Assembly (NCBI RefSeq): GCF_018613725.1
Contig: NZ_JAGGPS010000022.1
Span: 38,960 to 102,959, forward strand
Origin: Hymenobacter sp. ISL-91
GTDB taxonomy: Bacteria; Bacteroidota; Bacteroidia; Cytophagales; Hymenobacteraceae
DNA: 64,000 nt
Reading direction: 5' to 3'
The notes beneath the pieces are model-generated. The model searched no databases and was not told the DNA's origin. It saw only the letters and a list, made by a program, of their open reading frames with translations. A program made the position numbers and the translations under genes. Position 1 is the stretch's first letter. Every line of letters starts with the position of its first letter. This document shows, in pieces, positions 16,536 to 25,008 of this stretch.

Positions 16536-18178
16536 CAGGAGTCGGCGGAGGGTGAGGGTGGAGTGCTGCCGCCATCGGTGCGGCCTTCGCGGCCAGCCGA
16601 GCGGCCCGTGCGGCGGCTGCCCGAACGGCCCCGGCGCTCGGCCGAGCGGCCGTCGCTGCCCTCGGGCTTACCGCCCTCGGCGTTGCCCTGCGAACCGTCG
16701 TTGCGGGGTGGACGCCCCGCTTCACGGGCAGGCCGGGGGGCATCGGTGGCCCCGCCTTCGGGAGCAGCTTTGCCCGCACCGCGCCGGTTTTCGCCCCGGC
16801 CTTCGCCACCACTGCGGCCCTCGCCGCCCCGGCCACGACCCGAGCGGCGGTTGAGGGGCTTGGCGGCGGCTCCGCGGGGCCGCGCACGCTCCTCAGCAGC
16901 ATCGGTGCCTTCGGCTGGGCCACTTGGTTTGGCGGAAGCGGAACTGTTATCGGTATCGGACGCGGCAACCCGCGCCGGGCGTTCAGGCCGGCCCGAGCGG
17001 GGCGTACGAGCAGTGGCGGGCGCTTCGTCGGCGGGCTTCTTTTTGCCGCGCTTGGGCCGCTTAGTGCCCGACGAGGAGGTTATCTTATCATCGAGGCGCT
17101 CCAGCGAGCCTTCCACAATGGCGGTTACCTCGGGAGCCCGCTCTTCCTCGCGCACCGGCACGAGCAGCGTATCGGGCTTTTCGCCGCGCTTGTTCATCTC
17201 CAGCACCTCGCGCACGCGCTCCACCGGCAGCACCACCCAGTTGTTGTCGCCGCGCACGGCAAACCACATTTTACGGCGGAAGATGTCGGTTTTCTGCAGC
17301 GTGTATTCGCCCTTTTCGGTCAGCAATGGGCGCTGCACCTGCGGAATGTCCTTGAGGGCGTCGAGGTAGGTATCGAGCTCGTAGTTGAGGCAGCACTTAA
17401 GGCGGCCGCACTGGCCAGAAAGCTTGGCCGGGTTCAGGCTCAGGTTCTGGTAGCGGGCGGCGGTAGTGCTTACGCTCTTGAAATCGGAAAGCCAGGTGGA
17501 GCAGCACAGCTCACGGCCGCAGCTGCCGATGCCACCAAGCCGGCCGGCCTCGTGGCGCAGCGAAATCTGGCGCATTTCTACCCGCACCCGAAACTCGTCG
17601 GCCAGCCGCCGGATCAGGTCGCGGAAGTCTACGCGGTCATCGGCCGAGTAGAAGAACGTGGCGCGGGTACGGTCGGCCTGGTACTCCACGTCGGAGAGCT
17701 TCATGCGCAGGCGCAGCTCCTCCACCACGGCGCGGGCCCGGAACATGGTGCCCGTTTCGAGGTCGCGTACGGCCTGCCAGCGCTCGGCATCGTCGTCGGT
17801 GGCCACCCTCAGAATAGGGCGGATATCCTTTGAGTCGAGGGGGACCTTTTTCTTTTTCATCTGCAGGCGTACCAGCTCGCCCTTCAGCGACACATGGCCT
17901 AGGTGCCAGCCACTGCCGGCCGCCTCCACCACTACGGCGTCGCCGGTGATGAGCGGCAGGCGGCTCTGGTTGCGGAAAAAGTCTTTGCGGCCGCCCTTGA
18001 AGCGGACTTCCACAAGGTCGAACTCTTTAAAGTCGCTGGGCATATCCAGATCCTGGAGCCAGTCGAATACATTGAGGCGGGTACAGCCGCTGCTACAGCT
18101 ACCCTTGGAGCCGCAGCCCGAAGTAGTAGCGTTGGTAGAGCAACCGCCGCCGCCGGAAGAACAGGAGGAACAAGCCAC
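16535..18178 (-). CDS. ricT: RicT (YaaT/PSP1) family regulator with disordered tail
   Basis: 547 residues, about twice the usual family length. The PSP1/RicT core spans about 60-275 and holds the diagnostic cysteine clusters GSCGRELCC and GQCGRLKCCLNYE; in Bacillus subtilis, RicT with RicA and RicF carries iron-sulfur clusters and aids RNase Y in RNA processing. Two unusual ends: residues 1-32 contain seven cysteines in a Gly/Ser background (ACSSCSSGGGGC...), and residues about 360-547 are a basic Arg/Gly/Ser/Pro tail full of RSG and GRG words. Coupled to gldH by overlapping stop and start codons. Confidence 0.9.
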   Translation of the reverse strand: MACSSCSSGGGGCSTNATTSGCGSKGSCSSGCTRLNVFDWLQDLDMPSDFKEFDLVEVRFKGGRKDFFRNQSRLPLITGDAVVVEAAGSGWHLGHVSLKGELVRLQMKKKKVPLDSKDIRPILRVATDDDAERWQAVRDLETGTMFRARAVVEELRLRMKLSDVEYQADRTRATFFYSADDRVDFRDLIRRLADEFRVRVEMRQISLRHEAGRLGGIGSCGRELCCSTWLSDFKSVSTTAARYQNLSLNPAKLSGQCGRLKCCLNYELDTYLDALKDIPQVQRPLLTEKGEYTLQKTDIFRRKMWFAVRGDNNWVVLPVERVREVLEMNKRGEKPDTLLVPVREEERAPEVTAIVEGSLERLDDKITSSSGTKRPKRGKKKPADEAPATARTPRSGRPERPARVAASDTDNSSASAKPSGPAEGTDAAEERARPRGAAAKPLNRRSGRGRGGEGRSGGEGRGENRRGAGKAAPEGGATDAPRPAREAGRPPRNDGSQGNAEGGKPEGSDGRSAERRGRSGSRRTGRSAGREGRTDGGSTPPSPSADS

Positions 18179-18243
18179 GGCTTGGAGAATCTATATAGGT
18201 AAGTCCGCGGCCAACAAGCCAACGGCACGAAATGGGTTATCGA

Positions 18244-18251
18244 CAAAGATA
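18244..18251 (-). promoter_or_regulatory. -7 element for ricT-gldH
   Basis: TATCTTTG on the minus strand, 66 bases upstream of the ricT ATG, matches TAnnTTTG. The -33 half (TTAG, 19-base spacer) is weak. Confidence 0.55.
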
Positions 18252-18459
18252 GCCAAATAGCCGGGGCAGCTAAGCCCCACCAGTTAGCACCCCCACAGCC
18301 ACCGCAACACCTGAGGTGGCAGCGGCGACCAGATTGAGCGAGCAGCATATGAAAACATTTTCCTCCTCACATAATCCAAATAAACCGCTTTAATTCTACT
18401 GCCTGAGCAGATTACGCAATTTTATGCAATCGGTATAAGGAAAGTATAATGTATATTAT

Positions 18460-18486
18460 TTTGTCAAATAACCGGCAACTATTTTG
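18460..18486 (+). promoter_or_regulatory. possible promoter for the HEIGH protease
   Basis: TTTG at 18460-18463 and TATTTTG at 18480-18486 lie in AT-rich DNA with a 16-base spacer. Both halves are close to, but not exactly, the Bacteroidota consensus. Confidence 0.4.
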
Positions 18487-18554
18487 AAATATCTTCAATA
18501 AAACACTATGTTTACCTCACTGTTCCACCATTCCACCTCTCACAACCAAACACC

Positions 18555-19361
18555 ATGAAGAAAAATACGCTACTGGCTTTGCTGGCTGCTACCGGACTGG
18601 GCCTCGGCCTCTCCTCGTGTCAGGAAAAAGACAACGTTACCATCAAGAACGAGGTGTCGGAAGCTACTATCGGCCAGATTAAAGCCTTGGGCTTTACGGC
18701 AACGGGTGCCGTGAAAACGGACGAAGGCGTAGTTGTAGAAGGCGATATTCTGCTAACCAACGAAATGCTGGCCAGCCAGCCTGAGCAGAACCTGCTGCGT
18801 GTGGGCCAGGATGAGCAGTACCGCACTACCAACCTGGTAGGCCGCCTGCCCCGGGTACTGACGGTAAGCGTATCGAGCCAGTTCCCGAACGGTTACGTGC
18901 AGGCTGCCGACGAGGCCATCCGCCGCTACAACGCGCTGGGCCTGCGCATCACCATGCGCCGCATCACCTCGGGTCAGGCCGACCTGCCGATTACGTACTC
19001 GGCCAACCTGGGCCCCGGCGTACTGGGCCGCTCGGGTGGTTTCCCATCCAACGGTAATCCTGCTCCCGGCTTTCAATTGGCTCCGAGCGTAATTGGGGCT
19101 CGCTCTATCAATAACGTAGCCACCATCATGGCCCACGAGATGGGTCACTGCCTCGGCTTCCGCCACACCGACTACTTCAACCGCGCATACAGCTGCGGCG
19201 GAGCAGCTTCCAACGAAGGATCCAGCGGCGTTGGAGCCATCCTGATTCCCGGTACGCCTTCCGGTGCCGATCCGAACTCGTGGATGCTGGCCTGCATTGG
19301 CTCGACTGGCGACCGTCCTTTCACCGCCAACGACCGTACGGCTCTTAACTACGTGTACTAA
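18555..19361 (+). CDS. HEIGH-type zinc metalloprotease lipoprotein (M57-like)
   Basis: 268 residues. The signal ends LSSC, so C22 should be lipidated and the protein anchored in the envelope. The zinc site is H194-E-M-G-H198-C-L-G-F-R-H204-T-D206, the extended HExxHxxGFxHTD metzincin-like motif of the M57 / dual-action HEIGH peptidase group. E195 is the catalytic base. Two cysteine pairs in the C-terminal half (YSCGG and LACIG) may form a disulfide. It is a likely secreted protease of the cell surface. Monocistronic, ended by a 37-bp palindrome. Confidence 0.88.
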   Translation: MKKNTLLALLAATGLGLGLSSCQEKDNVTIKNEVSEATIGQIKALGFTATGAVKTDEGVVVEGDILLTNEMLASQPEQNLLRVGQDEQYRTTNLVGRLPRVLTVSVSSQFPNGYVQAADEAIRRYNALGLRITMRRITSGQADLPITYSANLGPGVLGRSGGFPSNGNPAPGFQLAPSVIGARSINNVATIMAHEMGHCLGFRHTDYFNRAYSCGGAASNEGSSGVGAILIPGTPSGADPNSWMLACIGSTGDRPFTANDRTALNYVY

Positions 19362-19368
19362 GCTGTTA

Positions 19369-19446
19369 GCCTCATAAGCAGCCCAAATAAAAACCGCCCC
19401 AACTCAAACGAGTTGGGGCGGTTTTTATTTGGGCTGCTTATGAGGC
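19369..19446. terminator. 37-bp perfect palindromic terminator
   Basis: Arms 19369-19405 and 19410-19446 are exact complements with a 4-base loop. The inner part AAAAACCGCCCC plus its complement and T run is a normal terminator; the outer 20 bp exceed what termination needs. Confidence 0.85.
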
Positions 19447-19538
19447 TTTTCAGGGAGGCATGACAGTCAGCTTTGCTTCCGGTTACTTTCTAACCTGCTT
19501 CTATAATCCAAGTTGCACAGTAAGTCCGTTGGCTCGCT

Positions 19539-19648
19539 GTAGGGGCGGGGCTTGTCCCCGCCCTCCGTTGAACGAGGCATTGAGGAGCCGTTGAACTAGC
19601 GTTTACCGTATCGTTCAGGCGGCGGGCGGGAACAAGCCCCGCCCCTGC
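19539..19648. repeat. GC-rich dispersed palindrome, copy 1
   Basis: Begins GTAGGGGCGGGGCTTGTCC and ends with the near-complement AACAAGCCCCGCCCCTGC. The terminal 25 bases match the copy at 43232-43328; the centre differs apart from a shared CCGTTGAAC/GTTCAC word. Confidence 0.8.
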
Positions 19649-19672
19649 CTTGCCCTCCGCAACCTGAGTTAG

Positions 19673-22327
19673 CTATAGCACCAAAATGCGCCGGGTGATT
19701 TGGGCGCCGGATTGCAGCCGGATGCGCAGCAAGTAGGTGCCGGGCCGCAGCGCATCGGTGGCGATGCGCTTGATGACGCCTACTTCAGCTACCTCATCAC
19801 GCAACAATCGGCCTGTCAGGTCGAACAAGCGTACTTGGGCGGTTTCGTTGGGGGGCAGCACAATGCGCAATGGCTCACCAGCCACTAACGGCACCGGGTA
19901 AACCAGCACGGCGGCTGCCTCGGCCACCCGGAATACCCGTTCGGGCTGGCTGTATATCTCGCTGCCGTTATCGAGCCGAAGCCGTGCCCGATACCGCGCA
20001 TACCCCGTAACAGGGGTAGGGTCCGTCAGCACCAGGTCAGTGCTCGGCCCGGCATTCAGCAGGTGGACGTCCTCAAAGCTGCCATCAGAACGTTGGCGTT
20101 GCAGCGCTATCGTCTGCAACCGAAACGTAGAGCCCAGCGTCAGGTCGAACTGCACCGTATCGGTTACCAGCTGGCGGGGCAGAAAGGAGCGTACGTAGCA
20201 ACCATTGCCAGCCTGCTCCAGATCCTGCGTCGGGCCCCGTACGCCAACGCGCCCGGCTATAACCGGCGCGACAGCAAAGTAGCGGGCAGTGGCCTCGGCG
20301 GCCGTTAGCACCAGCACCGTATCGGCAACCCGGCGGAACGGCGTGAGCAGCGTAGATCCAAGGCTATATACCTGATACTGCGTAGCACCGGGTACGCGCC
20401 GCCACGTCAGGAGCGCTTCCTGAGGGCAGCTATACGCCACGGAAAGCACCAACGGACGGGCCACAAAAAATGTATCGGACACGGCCGTAACGGCCCCGGA
20501 TACCAGCCGTAACTGGGCGGGCTGGGTGATGTCGGGGGCCGTCCAGCGGTACAGCTTATCGGCCAGATTCACGCTGGGGCTCAGGACGGTCCAGGCGGGC
20601 TGGCCCACGGGCTTGTATTCGAGGCGGGCTGTGGTGGCCGGGCCAGCCCACTGCCAGCGCAGCAGCTGGCCGGCTCCGGCAGCTTCCAGGCCCCGGGCTT
20701 TGGTGGGCGCTACCCAGCTTAACCCCGTTTCGAACTCGTAGGCTACGCTGAACGCCTGCGGGCCCTGGGGCACGGCAAAACCACGCACCCGCAGCTCATA
20801 GGTTCCGGCTACTGGCGTATCGAGGGTAATTTGCTCGGCATTGTCGCGGTGATTAGGGCGGCGGCGGGCAGGACGGGCCAGCGAGTCGCGGTGCGGGTAG
20901 GCACTCAGCGTCCAGGGCAGCCACTGCTGATTGGTAGCGGGCCGGCGTAGGGTCAGGTCGAGGTCGTTGATGAGGGCCGAGGCCGTGCCCGCAGCCGCTT
21001 CGGGGTCGGTCCAGGCCAGGGTTATTTTGAGGCGATGCACACCGGGGGGCACGGTAACCGAAAACATCCGCTCCTGGCCGGTGGTGGCGGTGCCTTCTAC
21101 AAACCGACCGTCGAGCATAGTTTGCACGGCTCCCAACGCATCGGCTTGGCCGTAACCGGCCACAAAGTCAACCTGCGGCCGGCCTACATCGTCAGCCGAA
21201 TTGAGCAATGCGGCCCGCACCAGCGCGGCGGTGGGCAGGGTGTTGCGCCGCTGCTGGTGGGCTTGCTGCACCAGCAGGCTAATACCCGACACCAGCGCCG
21301 CCGCGTCGGAACTGCCCCCGTCGCCGAATGCCACCAGCTCGGGCTTTAAACGGCCATCGGCAGCGGGGCCACGGGAACTGAACGGGCTGACTGCGCCCAA
21401 AGCATCGGTAACGCCTACGCTAAGGCTGTTTTTGGCATTCTTGAACTCGCCGGTAAGGTTAGCCACGCTGTCGAGGCCGGCATAGGGGCCAGCCGGAGCC
21501 GGCCTTGGGCCCGAGTTGCCGCTCGAAAACACGTGGAGCAGCGTGGGATACTGCCGCGCCTGCTGGTCGTAGGCACGGGCCTCCAGGCCATAAAAATTCT
21601 CCACTTCCACCCCATAGGAGTGGTTCTGCACCGATACACTCCGCGCGGCAAGCTGCACCCCATCGTCGGGCAGCAGGTTGTCGTAGCTCGACTGGGCAAT
21701 GCGCGCCTGCCAGGTCACCCCGCGGCCATCGGGCGAGGTGTTGCCGGCCCCGGCAATGATGGTGGCCATGGTAGTAGCGTGCGAGTTAAGCAGCGGGGCC
21801 AATGGATCGGGCTCCAGCAGCCGGCCCCGGAAGTCGAGGTCGGCTATATCCAGCGGGCTTTCTTTCACCGAAACGGTGAGCCCCTGCCCCGTGAGCGTAG
21901 GATAACGCGCATGGACGGCTGTTACTTTGTTTGCCCCCAAATCGAGCCCGCCCAACTCCCGTTCGGGCCGCGCCCTGCGGTCGGCTGCCTGCACGAAAAG
22001 CACTAAGGGGCTTTCGGCCAGGGCTGCCGCCCCGATGCCACGCACCCGCAGCATGTTGGGCTGGCGCGGCTCCGCCTCAGCCACTGCTCCCGGATGGCTG
22101 CGCCCGAGCCATTGCCGGAACGCCGTTTCGTTGGCCACGCTGACCCGCAGCGCACGTAACCCGGAGTTGCCTGGCCGGCGCAGTTCGGGGGCCAGCCGGG
22201 CGGGCGGCAGCACGGGCCGGGCCGGATTCTGGGCTTCCGCCTGGAAAGAGAAAGCCGCGCTCAGCAGCGTAGAAAGCAGCGCAAACGGCAAAAAGCGTGC
22301 GGCGCGGCGGCGCGGAGCAATGGGCAT
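19673..22327 (-). CDS. S8 family serine protease with T9SS sorting domain
   Basis: 884 residues: signal peptide (to about 32), short pro-region, subtilisin domain (about 130-400), a jelly-roll P-like domain, fibronectin-like domains, and a T9SS type A sorting domain at about 805-884 (YPVPL ... VRLFDLTGRLL ... GTYLLRI). Catalytic His is H183 in NSHATTMATIIAG, the oxyanion Asn is N271 in SSGNSG, and Ser is S340 in GGSSDAAALVSG, where the usual GTSMAAP is changed. The Asp region reads VSVKESPLDIADLDFRGR instead of VAVIDTG, so D160 or a near neighbour must serve. It is probably exported and fixed to the surface by the T9SS. The sorting-domain end abuts the GC-rich repeat gap. Confidence 0.9.
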   Translation of the reverse strand: MPIAPRRRAARFLPFALLSTLLSAAFSFQAEAQNPARPVLPPARLAPELRRPGNSGLRALRVSVANETAFRQWLGRSHPGAVAEAEPRQPNMLRVRGIGAAALAESPLVLFVQAADRRARPERELGGLDLGANKVTAVHARYPTLTGQGLTVSVKESPLDIADLDFRGRLLEPDPLAPLLNSHATTMATIIAGAGNTSPDGRGVTWQARIAQSSYDNLLPDDGVQLAARSVSVQNHSYGVEVENFYGLEARAYDQQARQYPTLLHVFSSGNSGPRPAPAGPYAGLDSVANLTGEFKNAKNSLSVGVTDALGAVSPFSSRGPAADGRLKPELVAFGDGGSSDAAALVSGISLLVQQAHQQRRNTLPTAALVRAALLNSADDVGRPQVDFVAGYGQADALGAVQTMLDGRFVEGTATTGQERMFSVTVPPGVHRLKITLAWTDPEAAAGTASALINDLDLTLRRPATNQQWLPWTLSAYPHRDSLARPARRRPNHRDNAEQITLDTPVAGTYELRVRGFAVPQGPQAFSVAYEFETGLSWVAPTKARGLEAAGAGQLLRWQWAGPATTARLEYKPVGQPAWTVLSPSVNLADKLYRWTAPDITQPAQLRLVSGAVTAVSDTFFVARPLVLSVAYSCPQEALLTWRRVPGATQYQVYSLGSTLLTPFRRVADTVLVLTAAEATARYFAVAPVIAGRVGVRGPTQDLEQAGNGCYVRSFLPRQLVTDTVQFDLTLGSTFRLQTIALQRQRSDGSFEDVHLLNAGPSTDLVLTDPTPVTGYARYRARLRLDNGSEIYSQPERVFRVAEAAAVLVYPVPLVAGEPLRIVLPPNETAQVRLFDLTGRLLRDEVAEVGVIKRIATDALRPGTYLLRIRLQSGAQITRRILVL

Positions 22328-22513
22328 ACAGACGAAGTGGTTGTGGCGGAGCAGAGCGAGCGGGCAGTTCTCAAATATAGCCAGAAATACCGTTGGCCGG
22401 CCACCCTGTAGTACCCGCCCGCGTTAAGCAGCCGGCCCAACTTCAAGTCTCACAAACAACTATCAGCCAACCTGATACAGCAACACCATCCAACCTACAT
22501 TGGCCCATTGGCT

Positions 22514-23437
22514 TTACCTGCCCGGTATTTTGTACACCTGCACGCCGGCCGCTGTCAGCAGGTAGGCATATTGCTCGCTTACGAGCACCTGCTGCACGCC
22601 GGCCAGCGGCAGCGGCAGGGCGCGTTCGGTGAGGTTGTACAAGTGAAAAAACCGTAGCTCGCCGGCCGGCCCTAAGTAGTAAAGTTCGTCGGAGCGGAAG
22701 CCCACATAGTTCAGGCCCGGCAGCGGCAGCTTCTTGCGAAAGTTGCCCAGGTTATCGAATACGTACACGCCCCCTACCCTATCTACCAGATAGAGGTTGT
22801 TCTGGTACTCACGCAGAAACCGGAAATCGGGCCGCGAGCGGCCAATCAGAATATCAAGCGGCGTGGAAATGGTAAAGCGTTTCTGGGTGGCATCAAACTG
22901 CCGCAGCGTCAGGTCCGACTCGTTGAAGAGCCAGTACCGGTCGTCGGGGGCCAATGTTACCACGCGGGCCTGGCCATCGAGCAGCTGGGGCAGCGGCAGC
23001 TCGCTGATGGGCGACAGAAACCGGTCGAGCAGCAGCACCTGCTGGCGGTCGTCGTAGAAAACCAGCACTTTAGCCGTGTTCCAGGCTTCTACCTGCATCA
23101 CGTGGCCGGGCAACGGCGGGGCATACACGTTCAGAGCCTCCCCTTCGGGCCCATATTGGCGCAGGTTGTTCTGGCGGTCAGTTACATACAGGTTGCCGCG
23201 CCTATCCAGCGAGGCCGCGCCCGGCTGGGGCAGGGCCAAGCTGCGCACCAGCTGCCAGCCCCGGGCGGCACCGGCTGTATCGGGGAGCAGGCGCGCTACC
23301 GGCGCGGCCTGCCCAGCCGGCGCCACCGAGCCCGCCGGGGGCGCAGTGGTTTGGGCGCTGGTGAGAAGTGGTGTTAGAAGTGAGAGATGAGAAATGAGAA
23401 GTGAGACCAGAAGAAAGCGAATAGAAAAAACTGTCAT
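22514..23437 (-). CDS. secreted beta-propeller (NHL-like) protein
   Basis: 307 residues. The mature part has repeated blades such as DRRGNLYVTDRQNNLRQYGPEG and FLREYQNNLYLVDRVGGVYVFDNLGNF, the pattern of NHL/6-bladed propellers, so a secreted binding protein is likely. The signal peptide (MTVFSIRFLLVSLLISHLSL...) is remarkable: its ATG is the outer GTCAT end of the dispersed palindrome at 23432-23530 read in reverse, and its hydrophobic core is translated from the adjacent heptamer array. The frame extends upstream through the palindrome but only as repeat sequence. It follows lpxH by 136 bases. Confidence 0.8.
   Translation of the reverse strand: MTVFSIRFLLVSLLISHLSLLTPLLTSAQTTAPPAGSVAPAGQAAPVARLLPDTAGAARGWQLVRSLALPQPGAASLDRRGNLYVTDRQNNLRQYGPEGEALNVYAPPLPGHVMQVEAWNTAKVLVFYDDRQQVLLLDRFLSPISELPLPQLLDGQARVVTLAPDDRYWLFNESDLTLRQFDATQKRFTISTPLDILIGRSRPDFRFLREYQNNLYLVDRVGGVYVFDNLGNFRKKLPLPGLNYVGFRSDELYYLGPAGELRFFHLYNLTERALPLPLAGVQQVLVSEQYAYLLTAAGVQVYKIPGR
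23361..23409. repeat. heptamer array, left half (locus 3)
   Basis: Seven consecutive 7-base units: GTGAGAA, GTGGTGT, TAGAAGT, GAGAGAT, GAGAAAT, GAGAAGT, GAGACCA. Read on the minus strand they encode the core of the propeller protein's signal peptide. Confidence 0.8.
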
Positions 23438-23530
23438 CCTGAGCAGCGCGCGGGATCTTGTCCCGCGAGCCCAACTAGCAGCGAGTGTTGGGCTCGCGGG
23501 ACAAGATCCCGCGCGCTGATCAGGATGACA
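23432..23530. repeat. GTCATYCTGAG dispersed palindrome, copy 1
   Basis: Arms 23432-23475 and 23487-23530 (44 bp, one mismatch) begin TGTCATCCTGA and end with its complement. The inside (GGGATCTTGTCCCGCGAGCC) is unlike the other copies. Confidence 0.85.
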
Positions 23531-23556
23531 AGGGCTTTGCACGTCCACCCGCTCGT

Positions 23557-23584
23557 TTCTCAGCTTAACCTTCTCACTTCTCAT
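23557..23584. repeat. heptamer array, right half (locus 3)
   Basis: TTCTCAG, CTTAACC, TTCTCAC, TTCTCAT: the inverse of the left half. It supplies the lpxH stop codon (23574-23576) and last codons. Confidence 0.75.
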
Positions 23585-24356
23585 ATTCCCGTAACGCCAG
23601 TTGCTGCCCATCATACACGCCATAGGTGCAATAATTGACCCATTCGCCGAGGTTGAGGTAACGGCTGCCGGGGGCTACTTCTACGTCGAGGGGCAGGTGG
23701 CGGTGGCCGAAAACATAGTACTCGTGCGGGAACTGCTGCTGCATCTCGCGGCAATACGTCAGCAGCCACTCGTCGTCGCCGAGGAAGTGGTCGTCGGAAG
23801 GGCCGTTTTGCAGGCGGCTGTGGCGGCTCCAGCGGTTGGCCAGCCCGATGCCGAAGTTAGGGTGCAGCCGCGCAAACAGCCACTGGGCCACCGGCGAGGC
23901 AAATACTTTCTTTAGCACCTTATAGGTGTGGTCGCCGGGGCCGAGCCCGTCGCCGTGGCCGATATGGAACTGGTGCCCACCTATGCGCTGGCTGACCGGG
24001 TGGCGCAAAATGGGAATGTTAAGCTCCTGGGTGAAGTAATCGAACATCCACATATCGTGGTTGCCGGTGAAGAAGGTAACCGGCAAACCCGTATCCGTCA
24101 GTTCGGCCAGCTTGCCCTGCAGGCGCGTAAAGCCCCGCGGGATGGCGTGGCGGTACTCAAACCAGAAATCGAAGATGTCGCCCAGCAGGTAAATGGCGGC
24201 CGCGTCGCGGGCCACTTCATCGAGCCAGCGCACAATACGCTTTTCCCGCTCGCGCGAGCGGGCGGCATCGGGGGCGCCAAGATGGAAATCGGAGGCAAAA
24301 TACACCCGGCGGCCGGGCGGCAGGGCCAGATCAGGCAGTTGGAGCGGGCGCGTCAT
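23574..24356 (-). CDS. lpxH: UDP-2,3-diacylglucosamine diphosphatase (LpxH-like)
   Basis: 260 residues of the calcineurin-like metallophosphoesterase fold. Metal ligands are all present: D23-x-H25, GD60xxD63, GN99H100D, H134GDG and GH218RH220. Together with motifs DFWFEYR and the Trp/Arg-rich cap (LANRWSRHSR) this fits LpxH, which cleaves UDP-2,3-diacylglucosamine to lipid X in lipid A synthesis at the inner membrane. The ATG at 24356 overlaps the end of lutC by 26 bases, so the two are co-translated. Its last two or three codons and stop lie in a heptamer array, suggesting repeat insertion remodelled the 3-prime end. Confidence 0.88.
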   Translation of the reverse strand: MTRPLQLPDLALPPGRRVYFASDFHLGAPDAARSREREKRIVRWLDEVARDAAAIYLLGDIFDFWFEYRHAIPRGFTRLQGKLAELTDTGLPVTFFTGNHDMWMFDYFTQELNIPILRHPVSQRIGGHQFHIGHGDGLGPGDHTYKVLKKVFASPVAQWLFARLHPNFGIGLANRWSRHSRLQNGPSDDHFLGDDEWLLTYCREMQQQFPHEYYVFGHRHLPLDVEVAPGSRYLNLGEWVNYCTYGVYDGQQLALREYEK

Positions 24357-24996
24357 CTAGTAGAAAAAGGGCCAGGCGGCGCGGACCATGCGCCCCGAGT
24401 ACCAGCGTTTTTTCGATATCGGCGGTGCGGCTGGGCCCCGAGGTCAGAGACATCATGGAGGGCAGCTGGCCGGGGCCGTATTTGGTTTGCATCAGCTGTA
24501 GCGCGTCGACGATGTCGGCCACTACCTGCGAGGTGCGGGCCAGTACCAGGTGCTGGTCGGGATAGATGCTCAGCCGGCGCCCGCTACCCGTAGCCCCCGA
24601 CACCAGAATACTGCCGGTACGGGCCACCAGGGCCTCACAACTCGTCAGGCCCGCATCGGCCTGCTCCCGAAAATCATTTTCATCACCCTGAAAAACCAGG
24701 CCGCCAGCGTGTAGCAGCTTTTTCAACTCCGGCTCCCATACGTATAGGTTTTCCAACTGCTGCTCCTTTTTATAGAGAAAAAGCTGATCGTAGAAGTGCT
24801 CCTCCGATTCGCAATAGTAAAACGCCCCGCCTACCCGCACAAAGCTTTGGGCAAAGGCCACGGCCAAATCATCGGCGGCGGCAGGCCTGGGGTGTAGCGG
24901 AGCCGCAAAATCGGGCCGGGGCACGGGGGCGGGCCCGGGCGTCTGCAGGGCCTCACGGATACGGCGTAGAACAAGGTCACGGGAGCTTTCGGCCAT
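24331..24996 (-). CDS. lutC: LUD-domain protein, LutC/YkgG family
   Basis: 221 residues of one LUD domain. In Bacillus LutC is part of the LutABC lactate oxidation complex; Bacteroidota often carry this single LUD gene beside ftsH and rsfS, as here, without LutA or LutB, so its job may differ. Visible features: AFYYCESEEHFYDQL, the ligand-side segment LTSCEALVARTGSILVSG, and the end ALFLLDDAPAPTA. The start at 24996 (MAESSRDLVLRRI) is preferred to upstream ATGs since a -7 element ends four bases before it. Overlaps lpxH by 26 bases. Confidence 0.85.
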   Translation of the reverse strand: MAESSRDLVLRRIREALQTPGPAPVPRPDFAAPLHPRPAAADDLAVAFAQSFVRVGGAFYYCESEEHFYDQLFLYKKEQQLENLYVWEPELKKLLHAGGLVFQGDENDFREQADAGLTSCEALVARTGSILVSGATGSGRRLSIYPDQHLVLARTSQVVADIVDALQLMQTKYGPGQLPSMMSLTSGPSRTADIEKTLVLGAHGPRRLALFLLDDAPAPTA

Positions 24997-25000
24997 GCAG

Positions 25001-25008
25001 CAAAGGTA
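25001..25008 (-). promoter_or_regulatory. -7 element placing lutC transcription at its ATG
   Basis: TACCTTTG on the minus strand ends only 4 bases before the lutC ATG, so the transcript would be leaderless or nearly so. A TTTT with an 18-base spacer could be the -33 part. Confidence 0.5.

Larger units (their letters stand above)
18179..18554. other. divergent regulatory gap
   Basis: 376 bases between ricT and the HEIGH protease gene. Besides the two promoters it is AT-rich from 18350 to 18540, unlike the GC-rich surroundings. No gene seen. Confidence 0.5.
19362..19672. other. intergenic gap holding a terminator and a dispersed palindrome
   Basis: 311 bases between the convergent proteases. 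It holds the 37-bp hairpin (19369-19446) and a copy of the GC-rich repeat (19539-19648); no gene is seen. Confidence 0.6.

Noticed and set aside
23202..23474. open frame through the GTCAT palindrome as a separate gene
   Set aside because: Its sequence is the translated repeat plus a shadow of the propeller gene.
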